A stretch of 64,000 nucleotides of DNA from positions 682,001 to 746,000 of the forward strand of contig BCIG01000008.1 in the NCBI GenBank assembly GCA_001599915.1, read 5' to 3'. Of the stretch, positions 12,405 to 22,516 are shown piece by piece. The translations under genes were made by a program, and so were the position numbers. Position 1 is the first letter of the stretch. Every line of letters begins with the position of its first letter. The stretch comes from Symbiotaphrina buchneri. Its lineage: Eukaryota > Ascomycota > Symbiotaphrinales > Symbiotaphrinaceae. The notes under the pieces were generated by a model that worked only from the letters and a program-made list of their open reading frames with translations, made no database searches and was not told the origin of the DNA.

Positions 12405-13846
12405 CTATCTCTTGTGTTTTGTTTGATTCTATAAGCGTTGGATGCTTTTCATAGCGAACACTGGCTGGAGTTTTTATGTTTTCGGGATAAATCAAGCGAA
12501 TGATACATGAGTCGGATACATGGTCTGGATTACAGCGCCGGCGTTTCACTTTCCTGTCTTCAAGCGTCTGGCGAATGGGCCCCTTCATTCTTTCTCACGA
12601 ACTTCACCAACCTCTCATCACAGCTCATCCTGGCGATTTGAGCATGCTTTGCTACCTGGCAATTTTCCTTTGTCATCTTGAATGCGGGGATCAAACTGCG
12701 TCTATGGGTGCTGGAGTGTGAGCGTGAGCGTGAGTGAGGGAGGTTCTCTTAGGGTTTTGGCTGATGCTGTTTGCATGTCATTTGAGGGACATTGGAGGAG
12801 CAGTGGGGTTTGGATACACTTGGTAGAGAGATACATGTAGATGTCCATAGTAGTGAGTCCAATCTCATGAGTGTTATGGTTTGCCGCAAACGAGGATGTT
12901 GCTTCCTGAATTGTGCCGTGATGATGCCCTCTACAGATCCTGTGATTTGGGTGGAAATTGTATCATATTCATGGAGTAATCTCTAGGGGTGGAATGGCCG
13001 TGGGGGGCATTGAAAGGCTAAGAGGGACATTTATCATGTATCTTATATCCGCAAGCTCGGAGGGACTTCTCAAAGGGTATGATTCTTCATTTTGGGATGT
13101 ATGAAACTGTTACTGCACGAACTCGTGTACGTCCACAACCGAGTCTCGCTCCGCTCTTCTCACTCTCTCCTTCTGTCCCCACAACTCTGTCTTTCCACAT
13201 CGTTCTCTCTCTCCGTATCTTTCCGTCTCTTCCTCTCCAGCTCCCTCCATCTCTCCCTCGCTCTATTTCTCCTTCTCTATGTCTCTCCTCTTTAAGTTTC
13301 TTCTCTCTATGTCTCTTCCTCTCCATCTCCCTTCCCTCCATCTCCCTCCATCTCCCTCCATCTCCCTCCATCTCCCTCCATCTCCCTCCATATCCCTCCT
13401 CTCCATCACTCTCCTCTTCATCTCTCTCTTTAACCTTCAACTCACTGCCTGCTCAACTCCTTCCACACACCTCCTCAAAGACAACCTCCTGGACCTTTCT
13501 AGTTCCTTCTGCAGCGGCGTTCCACTTGGCCTAGCCCCAGCCAGTTGCTCCCTTGAAAGCACTTCCGTTGAAGAAACCTGCCGGGTGAGGTTTGAAAACC
13601 CCTGCTGCCAACGAGGCTGCAGCTCACAGAAAGAGATAGGTAGGCAAAAGGCACCAGCGGCCCAGGACATTCCCTGCACATCTTCTCCAGGCATCAAGTA
13701 CGATCCCTTGTCACAATCGTTGCTCGCATTTCCAGAGCTGCCTTGATATCCGCCCTGGGTACCGGCGGTCAAGCCTGCTCATTTCCTGTGCATGTCCCAA
13801 CAAGGTGCCGGCTGTGTCACCTATGTCTATCGAGCAGGCTTTTGTC
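12405..13846. other. Gene-free stretch with pyrimidine-rich low-complexity tract
   Basis: No gene is supported. GAGCGTGAGC-type short repeats occur near 12718-12735. From about 13140 to 13490 the + strand is almost entirely C and T, including a 10-bp tandem repeat listed separately. Long open frames in this tract (13079-13534 + and 13087-13440 -) come from base composition and have only Ser/Leu/Pro- or Glu/Arg-rich translations. Confidence 0.5.
13331..13400 (+). repeat. 10-bp tandem repeat TCTCCCTCCA
   Basis: Seven consecutive 10-bp units, five of them exactly TCTCCCTCCA (13341-13390), with imperfect units at either end. The array sits inside a longer pyrimidine-only stretch that could form triplex or slip during replication. 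Confidence 0.95.
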
Positions 13847-14460
13847 TTATTCCATGTCTACAATCCCAGTTAGGATCATTGCCCTAATCCGGTACCTCTG
13901 TGTGTGCAAGTCTGAGATGCTCCATGAAGGATTGTAACTATCAAGCAGACAACGTCCGGTCGAACAGACCGCCACACCGCAGTCTGCGGAAGCCGTTTCT
14001 TGCAATAGAGAGGTATGTATCCTGCCTCGTTCCATTGGTCCTCTTTATAGTCCTTCATATCGTATCGCAGCCATGCACGAAGAATCATATACTGTTCTGC
14101 ACGATTTTCACCTTCTAGAGAATCGCAGATAGTGATCGCCCTAACAGCTGGTTTGATAACACCAAGCAGCCAATGGGCAGCTTTCGGGTCCTTGACGCCA
14201 ACACCACCGTCCCAGGGGGCCGTACTACTTGAGCATGGACTTCTCATCACAGAAGTTCCTCGCATTCCTTCCTTCGTCGTCGCCGTCGTCCAGGTCATCT
14301 GCGGCGCTATCGCCGCCGAGCTTTTGCATGGCCTCAGCCAGTGGCATGCTTGGGGTCTGGCAAGACCTGAGCCACGAGCTGTCGGAGCACTCCGACTCCG
14401 AGTCCGGAAAATCTGAATCGTCTTGGGTGACGACGACTCTGAACAAGCTGAGCCGCTCTT
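13847..14460 (-). pseudogene. Decayed Ulp1-like (C48) cysteine protease joined to a copy of the 15.2-kb gene
   Basis: Reading the minus strand from 14460, the first part encodes a serine/acidic segment (DSDFPDSESECSDSSWL, then TPSMPLAEAMQKLGGD). It is a clear copy of residues near the C-terminus of the gene at 15247-16327. It is followed in another frame by AAHWLLGVIKPAVRAITICDSLEGE and, in a third frame, by ETASADCGVAVCSTGRC. The order His (HWLLGVI, ~14170), Asp (ITICDS, ~14130) and Cys (DCGV, ~13980) is that of the Ulp1/SENP cysteine-protease triad, with LTGIVDME at the end (13847). The frame changes between these blocks. No GT donor lies in the short gap before the Cys block, so I read this as frameshifted rather than spliced. 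A stop codon lies just upstream of the first block. Family assignment rests on motif order only. Confidence 0.55.
14272..14445. repeat. Direct repeat copy 1 (partner at 15366-15537)
   Basis: About 170 bp similar at DNA level to 15366-15537 in the same orientation, for example GTGGAGCACTCCGACTCCGA-like text and GGCATGCTTGG shared by both. It covers the serine/acidic coding segment. This shows that a piece of the unknown gene was duplicated about 1.1 kb away and has since diverged. Confidence 0.85.
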
Positions 14461-15207
14461 AGACAATATAATTGCCGTCTGTCTACCACTTGGAGTCATC
14501 AGAGCAGCACCTCTTCACAATGCTCTTGCAATGCATAACGTCCTCTGGCTGTCTCTGCCACCGTGCCTTCCTCCGGCCGCATCGCTCGCCGTATGATGTC
14601 CCTGAACCTATCATCCTCAGAAATCAGCTCATTCCTTGACAGAAGTCAACTGCAGGTTAAGGTCATCTTGGAAGGCATTGGACATACTAAGCCAGCTTAG
14701 TCATCAATCTCAGGGGCCACCGACCCCTGAAAAAAAGGGGGTTAGCATTGCGGGTTCTTTTGCTTCAATTTATGCTCGCTGGCAACATTGTTTGCTATGC
14801 ATGTTGGATGAATACCGTATGACTCAGAGATCAAACAAACAAAGAGACATTAACAGATCAAGCTTCGTGTTTGCTCGGAAAGAGGGAAAGCGGGGTCAAT
14901 GACGTCCGACTCAGATACGGCAGACTTTTCTAGTTGCTTGCGAGATGGAGAACATCAACCCGCGGGCCAGACTGAGAATGGAGGAACTACACCTTCGGCA
15001 ATCAAGTCTCCATTGACTTCCGCCTACGAAGTGGCCGAGGAGCAACGCAGCTTGAGGGGCTGAAGTCACCTGATCAAAACGGTAATAGGCATGAAATAAC
15101 AGATAGTCAATTGATCTATCCAATGGGGAGCTGAAGGCTCAACCCGAGCTAATCAAGGCTATGTACAAGAAAAACAAAAACAGGACCAGACTGGCAAGCT
15201 ATCCATG

Positions 15208-15306
15208 CCCATCCGGGCAACTGAGGTTGCTGCAATGACCGGAAAACTATCCAAGCCACTCCATCAACATTTGCTGCATTGCAGCAACCTCAGTCGCCCG
15301 AATGGG
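15208..15306. repeat. 30-bp inverted repeat with 39-nt loop
   Basis: Arms at 15208-15237 and 15277-15306 are reverse complements at about 28 of 30 positions (left arm begins CCCATCCGGGCAACTGAGG). The right arm lies in the last codons of the gene ending at 15247 and the left arm lies just past its stop. The transcript could therefore fold a long hairpin around the stop codon. It may act in 3'-end formation or be a footprint of an inverted duplication. Confidence 0.85.
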
Positions 15307-16327
15307 CCGCGGGCAAAGGGGGGCGACAGGAGGCACGAAACTCCGCAGAGGGAGTTTGACCTCCTTGCGGAGGTCGTCGTCGTCGAGGTCGTCCGCGGCG
15401 CGGTCGCCGCCCAGCCTCTTCATGGCCTCGGCGAGAGGCATGCTTGGTGTCGGGCAAGGCCCGAGCCAGGAGCTGTCGGAGCACTCCGACTCCGACTCCG
15501 AGAAATCCGAATCTTCTTCGGTCACGACTCTGATCCTTTGCTGGCGGATCAGGTCCATCGGCAGAGGGGCACAGGCGATTTCGCGTGCATGCGCGGCGAT
15601 GTCAAATTCGACCGTGGGATAGTCGTTGTAGACGGTGACGGAGGCGAAGGACGGGCACTCGGAGACCCGCATCGGAGTGTAGGGATACACAGAGTGAATG
15701 ACCGCCGGCGGCTTCTCGTTATAGTAATAACGATCAATGAAGTTTCGTGCACGTTTTCTGATTCGAATTGAACGCGGAATTTGAGAATCGTCGGACGTAT
15801 TGGCGGTTGACAAGCTGCTGAAGCGCCTTTTGACACGATCTTTGAGCGCGCTGAGGCGGCTTCCGGTCGTCTTATTCGTCGACGAAGAATTGGATGTCGA
15901 GATGCTCGTGATTCGGATCTTGACGCGTTCTTTCAAGGATGGCTTGCGATGGGGTGGTTCGGTCGGAACAGAGCGTTCAGTCGGGACAGGACGTTCAGTA
16001 GGAATAGGACGTTCGGTCGGAACAGGACGTTCGACGGGAACAGGGCGTTCGATCGGAACAGGGCGAGTCTTTTGTTCGTCTGGCTGACGGAGAAGAATGG
16101 TCGCAGCCTTAAAGGCGCGTTCCTGTTTTGAGAGTCAGTAGAAAGGATGCTGTGGTGTTGGGGAGCGTGACACTGACATTACGGTCAAGGTTTTCGAACT
16201 TGTGGATCAGGGACTTGACCTTGCCGGTAAGTTTGCCAGGGATGTTGACAGTGGGTTTTGCACCATCGTTGTTGCCGGACTTCTTGGTCGAGAACGACGG
16301 GATGCGAATGTGGCCAATGGAATGCAT
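15247..16327 (-). CDS. Unknown two-exon protein with PVPTER repeats and acidic/serine tail
   Basis: I do not recognise this protein. Exon 1 is 16327-16178 and exon 2 is 16122-15247, with a 55-nt phase-0 intron at 16123-16177, giving 341 residues. After a short basic N-terminus (IPGKLTGKVKSLIHKFENLDRN), exon 2 opens with ERAFKAATILL. It then runs through about six copies of a 6-residue repeat of the form ERPVPT (residues ~68-103). A basic region (RLSALKDRVKRRFSSL, RIRKRARNFIDRYYY) follows. A tyrosine/proline stretch and an acidic Ser/Asp/Glu block (EEDSDFSESESECSDSSWL) lead to a C-terminus ending MLMEWLG. It has no signal peptide or membrane segment. A partial copy lies at 14272-14445 beside a protease remnant. 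The start codon is adjacent to a minisatellite. Confidence 0.6.
15366..15537. repeat. Direct repeat copy 2 (within the 15.2-kb gene)
   Basis: This is the partner of 14272-14445. It lies inside the coding frame of the unknown gene and keeps that frame open, which suggests it is the source copy. Confidence 0.85.
15960..16066 (-). repeat. 18-bp in-frame coding repeat (ERPVPT units)
   Basis: About six tandem 18-bp units on the minus strand each encode a hexapeptide of the form ERPVPT, with third-position changes among the units. The repeat lies in frame in exon 2 of the unknown gene, so length changes by whole units would not break the protein. Confidence 0.9.
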
Positions 16328-16333
16328 GATGGA

Positions 16334-16735
16334 GAAGCAATTGTATGCTTTTGTGAGAAGACGGATGTCGAGAAGGAACAACCGATGACGGCGAAGCAAC
16401 TGTGTGCTTTGAGAAGACGGATGGCGAGGCAGGAAGATCCGGTGACCGGTGAAGCAATTATATGCTTTTGTGAGAAGACGGATGGCGAGCAGGAAGAACC
16501 GGTGACGGCGAAGCAATTATATGCTTTTGGGAGAAGACAGATGTCGAGAAGGAAGAACCGGTAACCGTGAAGCAACTATGTGCTTACAAGAAGACGGATG
16601 TCGAGGAGGAACAACCGATGACGGCGAAGCAACTATGTGCTTTTAAGAAGACGGATGGCGAGAAGGCACAACCGTAACGGAGCAATTATATGCTTTTGTG
16701 AGAAGGCGGATGGCGAGGAAGGAAGTATGTGTGAT
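16334..16735 (+). repeat. ~58-bp minisatellite, seven copies
   Basis: Copies begin with GAAGCAA(C/T)TAT-like text at 16334, 16393, 16451, 16510, 16569, 16626 and 16679. Each contains TGCTTTTGTGAGAAGACGGA-like sequence. The periods are 59, 58, 59, 59, 57 and 53 bp. It lies immediately upstream of the ATG of the unknown minus-strand gene, thus in its promoter or 5' leader. Confidence 0.92.
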
Positions 16736-17098
16736 GGAGGTGAGTCGCGACGAACGGATTCGTTGAGCTAGAAAGCGTCGTACGTCGGTCGAAGAAGGGT
16801 CGAGCGTGAAACCGCGACTGTTGGGATGGACCTGCACTTTGGCAAGAGTCGTTGCAAGAAGCGGCGATGTGGTGAAGCCTGACTTGATGTTGGAACTGGA
16901 AGTGGTGATTGACAAGAGCTGTGCAAGAAGCAGCGATGCTACGAAGAGTCAAAGGTTCTGCGCGTTGAAGAAGTTCTTGGAAATCGCGGAGAGCCTGAGG
17001 AAGAGAAGAGAAGTCAACAACGATGGGCAAAATCGCGACCTTTATACCCGACTGTCAAAGCGTGTGTGATCTCGCTTCCATTGCGAGGATTCAGGAGT

Positions 17099-17350
17099 TG
17101 TTCCTTCCTGAATAGGAGGCGACGATGAGGTCTGAAGCGAGTCCATGGATTCAAGGCATCCGATTGATGGAGAGCAGTGCGAGTGCTGGACAGGCGAGGC
17201 GTCAAAGCGTTCATGTTCACGATCACGATGGATTGACCAATGGCAGTCACGCGAAGTTGGCATCGTGAGCGTTCAAGCGCGCGTTCCTTCCGAAAAGGGG
17301 GCGACGATGAGGTCGTAAGCGAGTCGAAAGGATTCAAGGCATCCGATTGC
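17099..17350 (+). repeat. Direct repeat of ~70 bp, 182 bp apart
   Basis: Copies at about 17099-17166 and 17282-17350 share GGCGACGATGAGGTC, GCGAGTC and GGATTCAAGGCATCCGATTG. No coding frame is preserved across both. It lies between the minisatellite region and the 3' end of the facB-type gene. Confidence 0.85.
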
Positions 17351-17466
17351 ACGATGCAGCACAGACGACGAGGCCAAAGCGGTCATGCTCAGTCACCCAA
17401 TGAAGGACTCAGAAAGTTCAGCGGTCAGATCGTGTTGCAATTCAGAAAACAGAGCAACGGCGTTAA

Positions 17467-20439
17467 TTACAGTCCAAAATCTGCGCCTAAAGATTCCAAC
17501 CCAGGGTAATCATCATCAGCCGCAAGATTCGGCATCATAATTCCCGGACAAGAATCAGATGAATCCACAGTCAGCTTGCCGTCCCAAGATGTTGGTAGCT
17601 GGAAATCGTCACTGGCCGCACCACTAGCTGAGCTTCCTTCATCCTCAAAACTGAACACACTGTCGGGTGCTCTGGATTCTAACGATGAAGGTGACTCGCC
17701 GGTAGCTGGACCAGGCAGACAAGGGCCGAGTAAGCCCATGCCAGCACTGATGCCCATCTCTGGTAGTAGAGTACTGAACGTGTTGGCAGGATCGGAACCA
17801 GTGCCTGGCCAGATCGAATCGAGGTTGACCGCGTTCGCAAAAGATGCTGTGTCAAACCCGCCAGACGACCCGTCCAGGTCAATCGAGCCGATCAGACGTT
17901 CCCACATCAATGGTGACTGAGGAGCATGCGATGGTCGCGACGATTCAGGAGGTGGGTAAGTGCTCGGAACCGGATCTGTTGCGAAAGGGAAATAATCCAG
18001 GTTCGGAAGCTCGGGTATGACGGTCGACTTGGTTGCCGCGACATCTGAGCCTCTCCTGGCAGTCGGAGAAAGGCTTTGTGCTTCATATTGCTCTGGAGTT
18101 TGATCAGAGGACAAATTGACCGGCTCAGACTGTACAGAATCGATGCTTCGACGACTTTGTTCCCTCTGGAGATGGGCAAGCTCCTCCAGGTGACCCTGTG
18201 GTACGCCAGAGATAGTCGCTCTTCGATCTGTCGCATGCCCTTGAGACGCCGTGTGGGAGGTATGAGCATTTGACGACGGTTGTAGGGAAGACGATATACG
18301 CGAAGCAAGGGCTTTCAGTGGTCTGTGAGGGTTTGGCTTTTGAACATGGTTAACTGGTGCAGGCATGTTGCCATCTGATCTTCTCCGTGAAGAGTTTGTC
18401 TTCTTGTCTGATGAAGCAGCCGGACTGCCAACCAAACTCGAAGTGATCTTGTTGAATTCGGCAGCTCCAGGAGCTCGTCTGCGGTCCAGAATCTCGGAGA
18501 CAGCGGACACAAGCCGTTGCTGGTCTTTGATCAGTTTCCCCTCCGGATTGAGTTCCAGACATTGGAAGAGCAGGCCGAATCCGGAAAGGATCAGCAATTC
18601 GTCCTTGTTGAGACAGAAAGAGAAGCTAAGGCCTCTCTCCTCCAGAAGTTGCACAATCTGGATAATGTGCTTGCTCGAATCTCCTAGAATAAGGACTGAA
18701 GAGGACGATCTTTGTCCGAGAGACGAACCTGCAGTCGGTCGGTGAATGAGTGAGCGAATATAGTAATAAGCCAAAGACTAAGGAAAGGTCAGTATCCATG
18801 GCAGCCAAGTCTTCGTCTTCGGATTATACGTACCAAAAGAGGGGAACGGCTACTGGTGATGTTGGTACTAGGCTTGTCTTGTGCGAACGTCAGGCGCAAA
18901 TGGGCCGGCAGATCATTCAACCATGAATCGAGTTCCTGTCCGAGAGAATTGATCTTCGATAGGGACAGTTCGTGTGAGCCTGCCATTGGATAGATCTCAT
19001 CCAATACCTGGGACAATATCCTCATCGATTTGAAAAGAGCCAACCCGCTGGAGATTTTGGTGCATTCTCCGGGCAAGGTAGGCTGGAAACCTTTTTCCGT
19101 CACATATTCGTCGTCCATGTCTGCTGGATATTCGGCATGGATATCTTCTTCTTTCAACAACTTTGGTAGACCGAGTATTGAAGCCGAGAAGCTGACGGCT
19201 GTTAGCTAACGTCACTGCAGGAAGCAGAATATACTAACCAATCCAAGGTATAAAACGTCCAAAAGATCCTTTTCCTTGATTCACTCGTGAGTGCACCCAT
19301 GGACAAACGCTTCTGGCTTTGGTGCAGACCCAGCCTATGGGACAGACCAACGGTTATACCCTTGTAATGCAGCAGAGCCTTATAATCGGCTTTGCAGATG
19401 CAGTACATTTGAGCAAGGGTCAAACATTGCACTGTCGCCAAATTACTATCCTTTTGAATCTTTTCCAACCCAGTCTTCCATTCGTTTTCCCAACTCTCAA
19501 TATCCTTGGGAACAGACTATTTTTCATTAGCGATCATTCTAGAAAGTGAATTTTGCACACGGGCATACCTCGCTGGATACAGCTGCAATACAAAACACCA
19601 AATACAATTGAACAACAGATGTGGTATCATCAACAATCTCAGCCGGCGAGACAAACTTTTCATAAAGAGTAAGAAATGTGGGACGATGTAGCACTGGGAA
19701 TAGAGGAGCCCATTCTTGGAAGAAGATGTTGATCAATTGATCCGAGACCAGTCTCGGCGGAGCTTGAGCATGGCTGGGAACAGACGTGCTGGAGTTCTCC
19801 CTTTCCGCAGGCTGGAACAACACATCTGTGTCCAGTTCAAGAGCTGGTTTACCGCTCTCCCGGATTTTTCGTTTGAAAGCATCTACGGAATTAGTACAGA
19901 AATCCAGCACGCAAAGGATAAATCAACTTACCAACAAAAGCCCTTCCACTTGATGCACCCATGAAGTATGAATCTGAGTCTTCTCCATGACGCAGGAATG
20001 GCGATTGCTGAACAGTAAAGGTATCTTCTCTCAGCGACCCTGTACTTGACTCTTTCTTAAGTCCAGGAAGCGGTGAACTCAGCGACTGGCTGTTCTGGCG
20101 AGAACTGGTATGATAAATTGGTGGAGAGTGTGAATGTATCCGCGACAGCATATCAATCTTCTCATCCTTTTCGTCCAAAAGATCCTTCAACTCCCTGACC
20201 TCCGCTTCAAGCTGTCGCACCCGCTCTTCCAACGATTCGGTGTATCCTCGCGGGAAAGCTCGGCGCGAGAGCTTGTCGGACGTCTTACATTCGAAACCAA
20301 CGGCGGCGCACTGAGAACAGCATGGTCGAATGCCGTCGCAGCGAATCTTCTTGCTGCGGCACCGATCGCAGGCTTGGGCAATACGGGCTTGATTGGTGTT
20401 GCCCACTTTGATGACTTTCATAGGCAGGATGCCAGGCAT
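17467..20439 (-). CDS. facB: Zn2Cys6 transcription activator, FacB/Cat8 type (acetate and gluconeogenic gene control)
   Basis: DNA-binding regulator of about 922 residues. The exons are 20439-19932, 19882-19569, 19516-19239, 19191-18834 and 18777-17467. All four introns are 47-56 nt and all phases close. The zinc cluster is [11 protein letters not shown]...CCSQC...C, with cysteines at 24, 27, 34, 40/41, 44 and 51. The linker and coiled coil follow ([32 protein letters not shown]). This block is the hallmark of FacB in Aspergillus and Cat8 in yeast. The middle holds the fungal-specific regulatory domain ([56 protein letters not shown]). The C-terminal third is Ser/Pro/acidic-rich, as expected of an activation domain. 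In Aspergillus nidulans FacB activates acetate-use genes. That role is carried over by homology. Confidence 0.93.
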
Positions 20440-22516
20440 TTTGACTGACTGGACTCGACGCTGCGATCAGTGCGAAATCGGTTGGAACTGACGCGGATCG
20501 TTTGAGGGCAGGCAGCTCAACCGAAATAGAGCTTCTGACAGCTTCTCATCAAATTATAACCGAGAACACCAACGTTGTAGCGATCCACTTGTCAATGATG
20601 AGAACTCTTGCACGCGACCGAGTATTATGGGGAGAAAGAAGCAAATGAGGAGACAAGAGAGAAGGTGACGGAATGCGCAGGGTAGAAGAGCGTCCAGAAC
20701 GTTGAGCACACTCGACTGGAGTGAGCTTGGCTTTCCCCCTTTAGTGGTGCGCAGTCTAGCGTGCAGTCTCCGTCCGGGGTTATCCGGGCGGGGAGCTTTT
20801 GCCAAGGAGACCTTCAAAAGACTGTGAACACGAACACGGGATGGTTCTCAAAGTGGCTCAGTTGCAGTGCGCAGAAAAGTCACATACTCCGTCCTCGTTC
20901 ATGGGTTGTGGAGTTCTTTTTCCCCATCGACTCGTGCAGCTCTGGTGCGCCTATCACTTGCGTATCTTTTTGTACAAGTACCTGTTAGTCACACGCGTAG
21001 CGCACAGAAGCTGATGATAGCTGATAATAGGGAAGATTGTGATTTGCCTGCCCAGATATGGTGAAAGCTGGGGTCGATCGCAGAGCGACGGGACCCACGG
21101 GTTCGCCGACTTGGGCCTCGCAGGCATGTGGATCCGGTGTGGAACGCTAAACACATTGTGGAGAGAGAAGCTGTCTGAACCCTCCAATCAGCTTCGCAGG
21201 AAAGGGCGCCGTCCCCGCATAACCCACCCCAGCCGTAAGGGTAGCTTCCTCCGTCAAGCAGGACCGTGCTAACCAGAACGGGTCGGAGATCTTTCGGGTT
21301 TGCTCGTCATCGTGTGTCCATCACGTCCCAAGCAACGGGCTAGTGTCGAAGCAGAATCACCGTAAGGTTTGCATCACCTGTTTTTGTTCCTGAAATGATT
21401 TTGCTGGAAACTCAATAGGAAATGTCATAGTAACGGTCGGCGATCCGAGGAGGTTTGAACTCTAAATGCGCTATCCGATTGCCAAGCGCAAGGACAAGAG
21501 GGCCTCGAACAATGCAAGGCGTCTTGAGGGATGGCTGAGTACGCTGCACGTCCCGGACATTCATATCGAGATTTGTTGTCATCAATCATTGGTGCATTCT
21601 GACGTCCATTTGAAGCGAGCTTTTCAATTCTCATGCATGTCTCTCTAGTACTTTGGAGCTTCGTATGCCTTGTTCATCTTGATATCGCTGATTCCGAAAT
21701 CACCCTGCTCCGAATTATCCACGGCATGCTTCGCAACCCTCGGCGTCTTCCCGGGCGAGTGCAATCTATCTGCCAATGGAGTTTATCGAGACGCGCGGAG
21801 CATTTGAGACTGTTGAGAAGATGAAAGGATAGCCGTATCTCGAGATATGAAGGATTCCTATTTCTTCCGATTCTGGTTGCGTCCTAATCGGGTGGGGTTC
21901 CCCGCATTCTATCTGGAGAAGGCCACCCCTCGTACGATCTCCGCCATAGCACGACGCCTTTCGCAGCCACGATTCTGCCAGCCGTGTCTTTCCACTATGA
22001 AAAAGTCTTGATCTAGACTTTCCGAATCATCTGTCGTACGCATTCACCATACGATGCATATCTTGGCATTGTGCCCTAATGGCGCCAACGGCACAGCGAT
22101 CGGTCAGTTGATATCTCGATTGTCCTGCGATAACGAGTATTGTACTCGGTTGTACTCGAGTACCACGAAGTTAAAACTCTGGAAGCTGGCAGATGTTCGG
22201 AGCGGGAGAAAGTCCCGATGTTTTGACAGGTGCAGAATGATTGGTGAGTGTTTGGCAGGAAAAGTCACGAGAAATCCTCATCAGCGACCTGCGCTTGATC
22301 GACTTGTTGAGTTGTCGTACTGCCCAATCCAAAATAGGCCCGTACAGTATCCGAGGCAAGCAACTTCGATTTCTATCAGTTATCGTCAGTATGCGCTCAT
22401 CGGCATTTGATAAAGTTTCGGGCGGCCTGGGACGCCTAACAAAATGATTGCCGACCCCGCAAACTGACAGTTGGGCCAAGTCGCAGATCACTTTCAAATA
22501 CGAAGCCAAGGACGCC
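20440..22516. promoter_or_regulatory. 2-kb gene-free region upstream of the facB-type gene
   Basis: No gene is recognised. Open frames of 60-118 codons overlap in conflicting frames and none has motifs. The part nearest 20440 should contain the promoter and leader of the facB-type gene, and the part near 22500 the 3' end of the SET gene. No repeat family was noted. Confidence 0.4.

Noticed and set aside
13079-13534. Long open frames in the CT-rich tract on both strands
   Set aside because: They follow from a pyrimidine-only strand that lacks stop codons. Translations are only Ser/Leu/Pro or Glu/Arg.
16686-17030. 115-codon minus-strand frame upstream of the unknown gene
   Set aside because: It begins at a TTG, has no ATG in a good position, and runs into the minisatellite.
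22171-22516. Further C-terminal exon of the SET protein
   Set aside because: An acceptor 40 nt after the GT at the ENE boundary would give a very short intron and a tail without family resemblance. It is possible but not supported enough to annotate.
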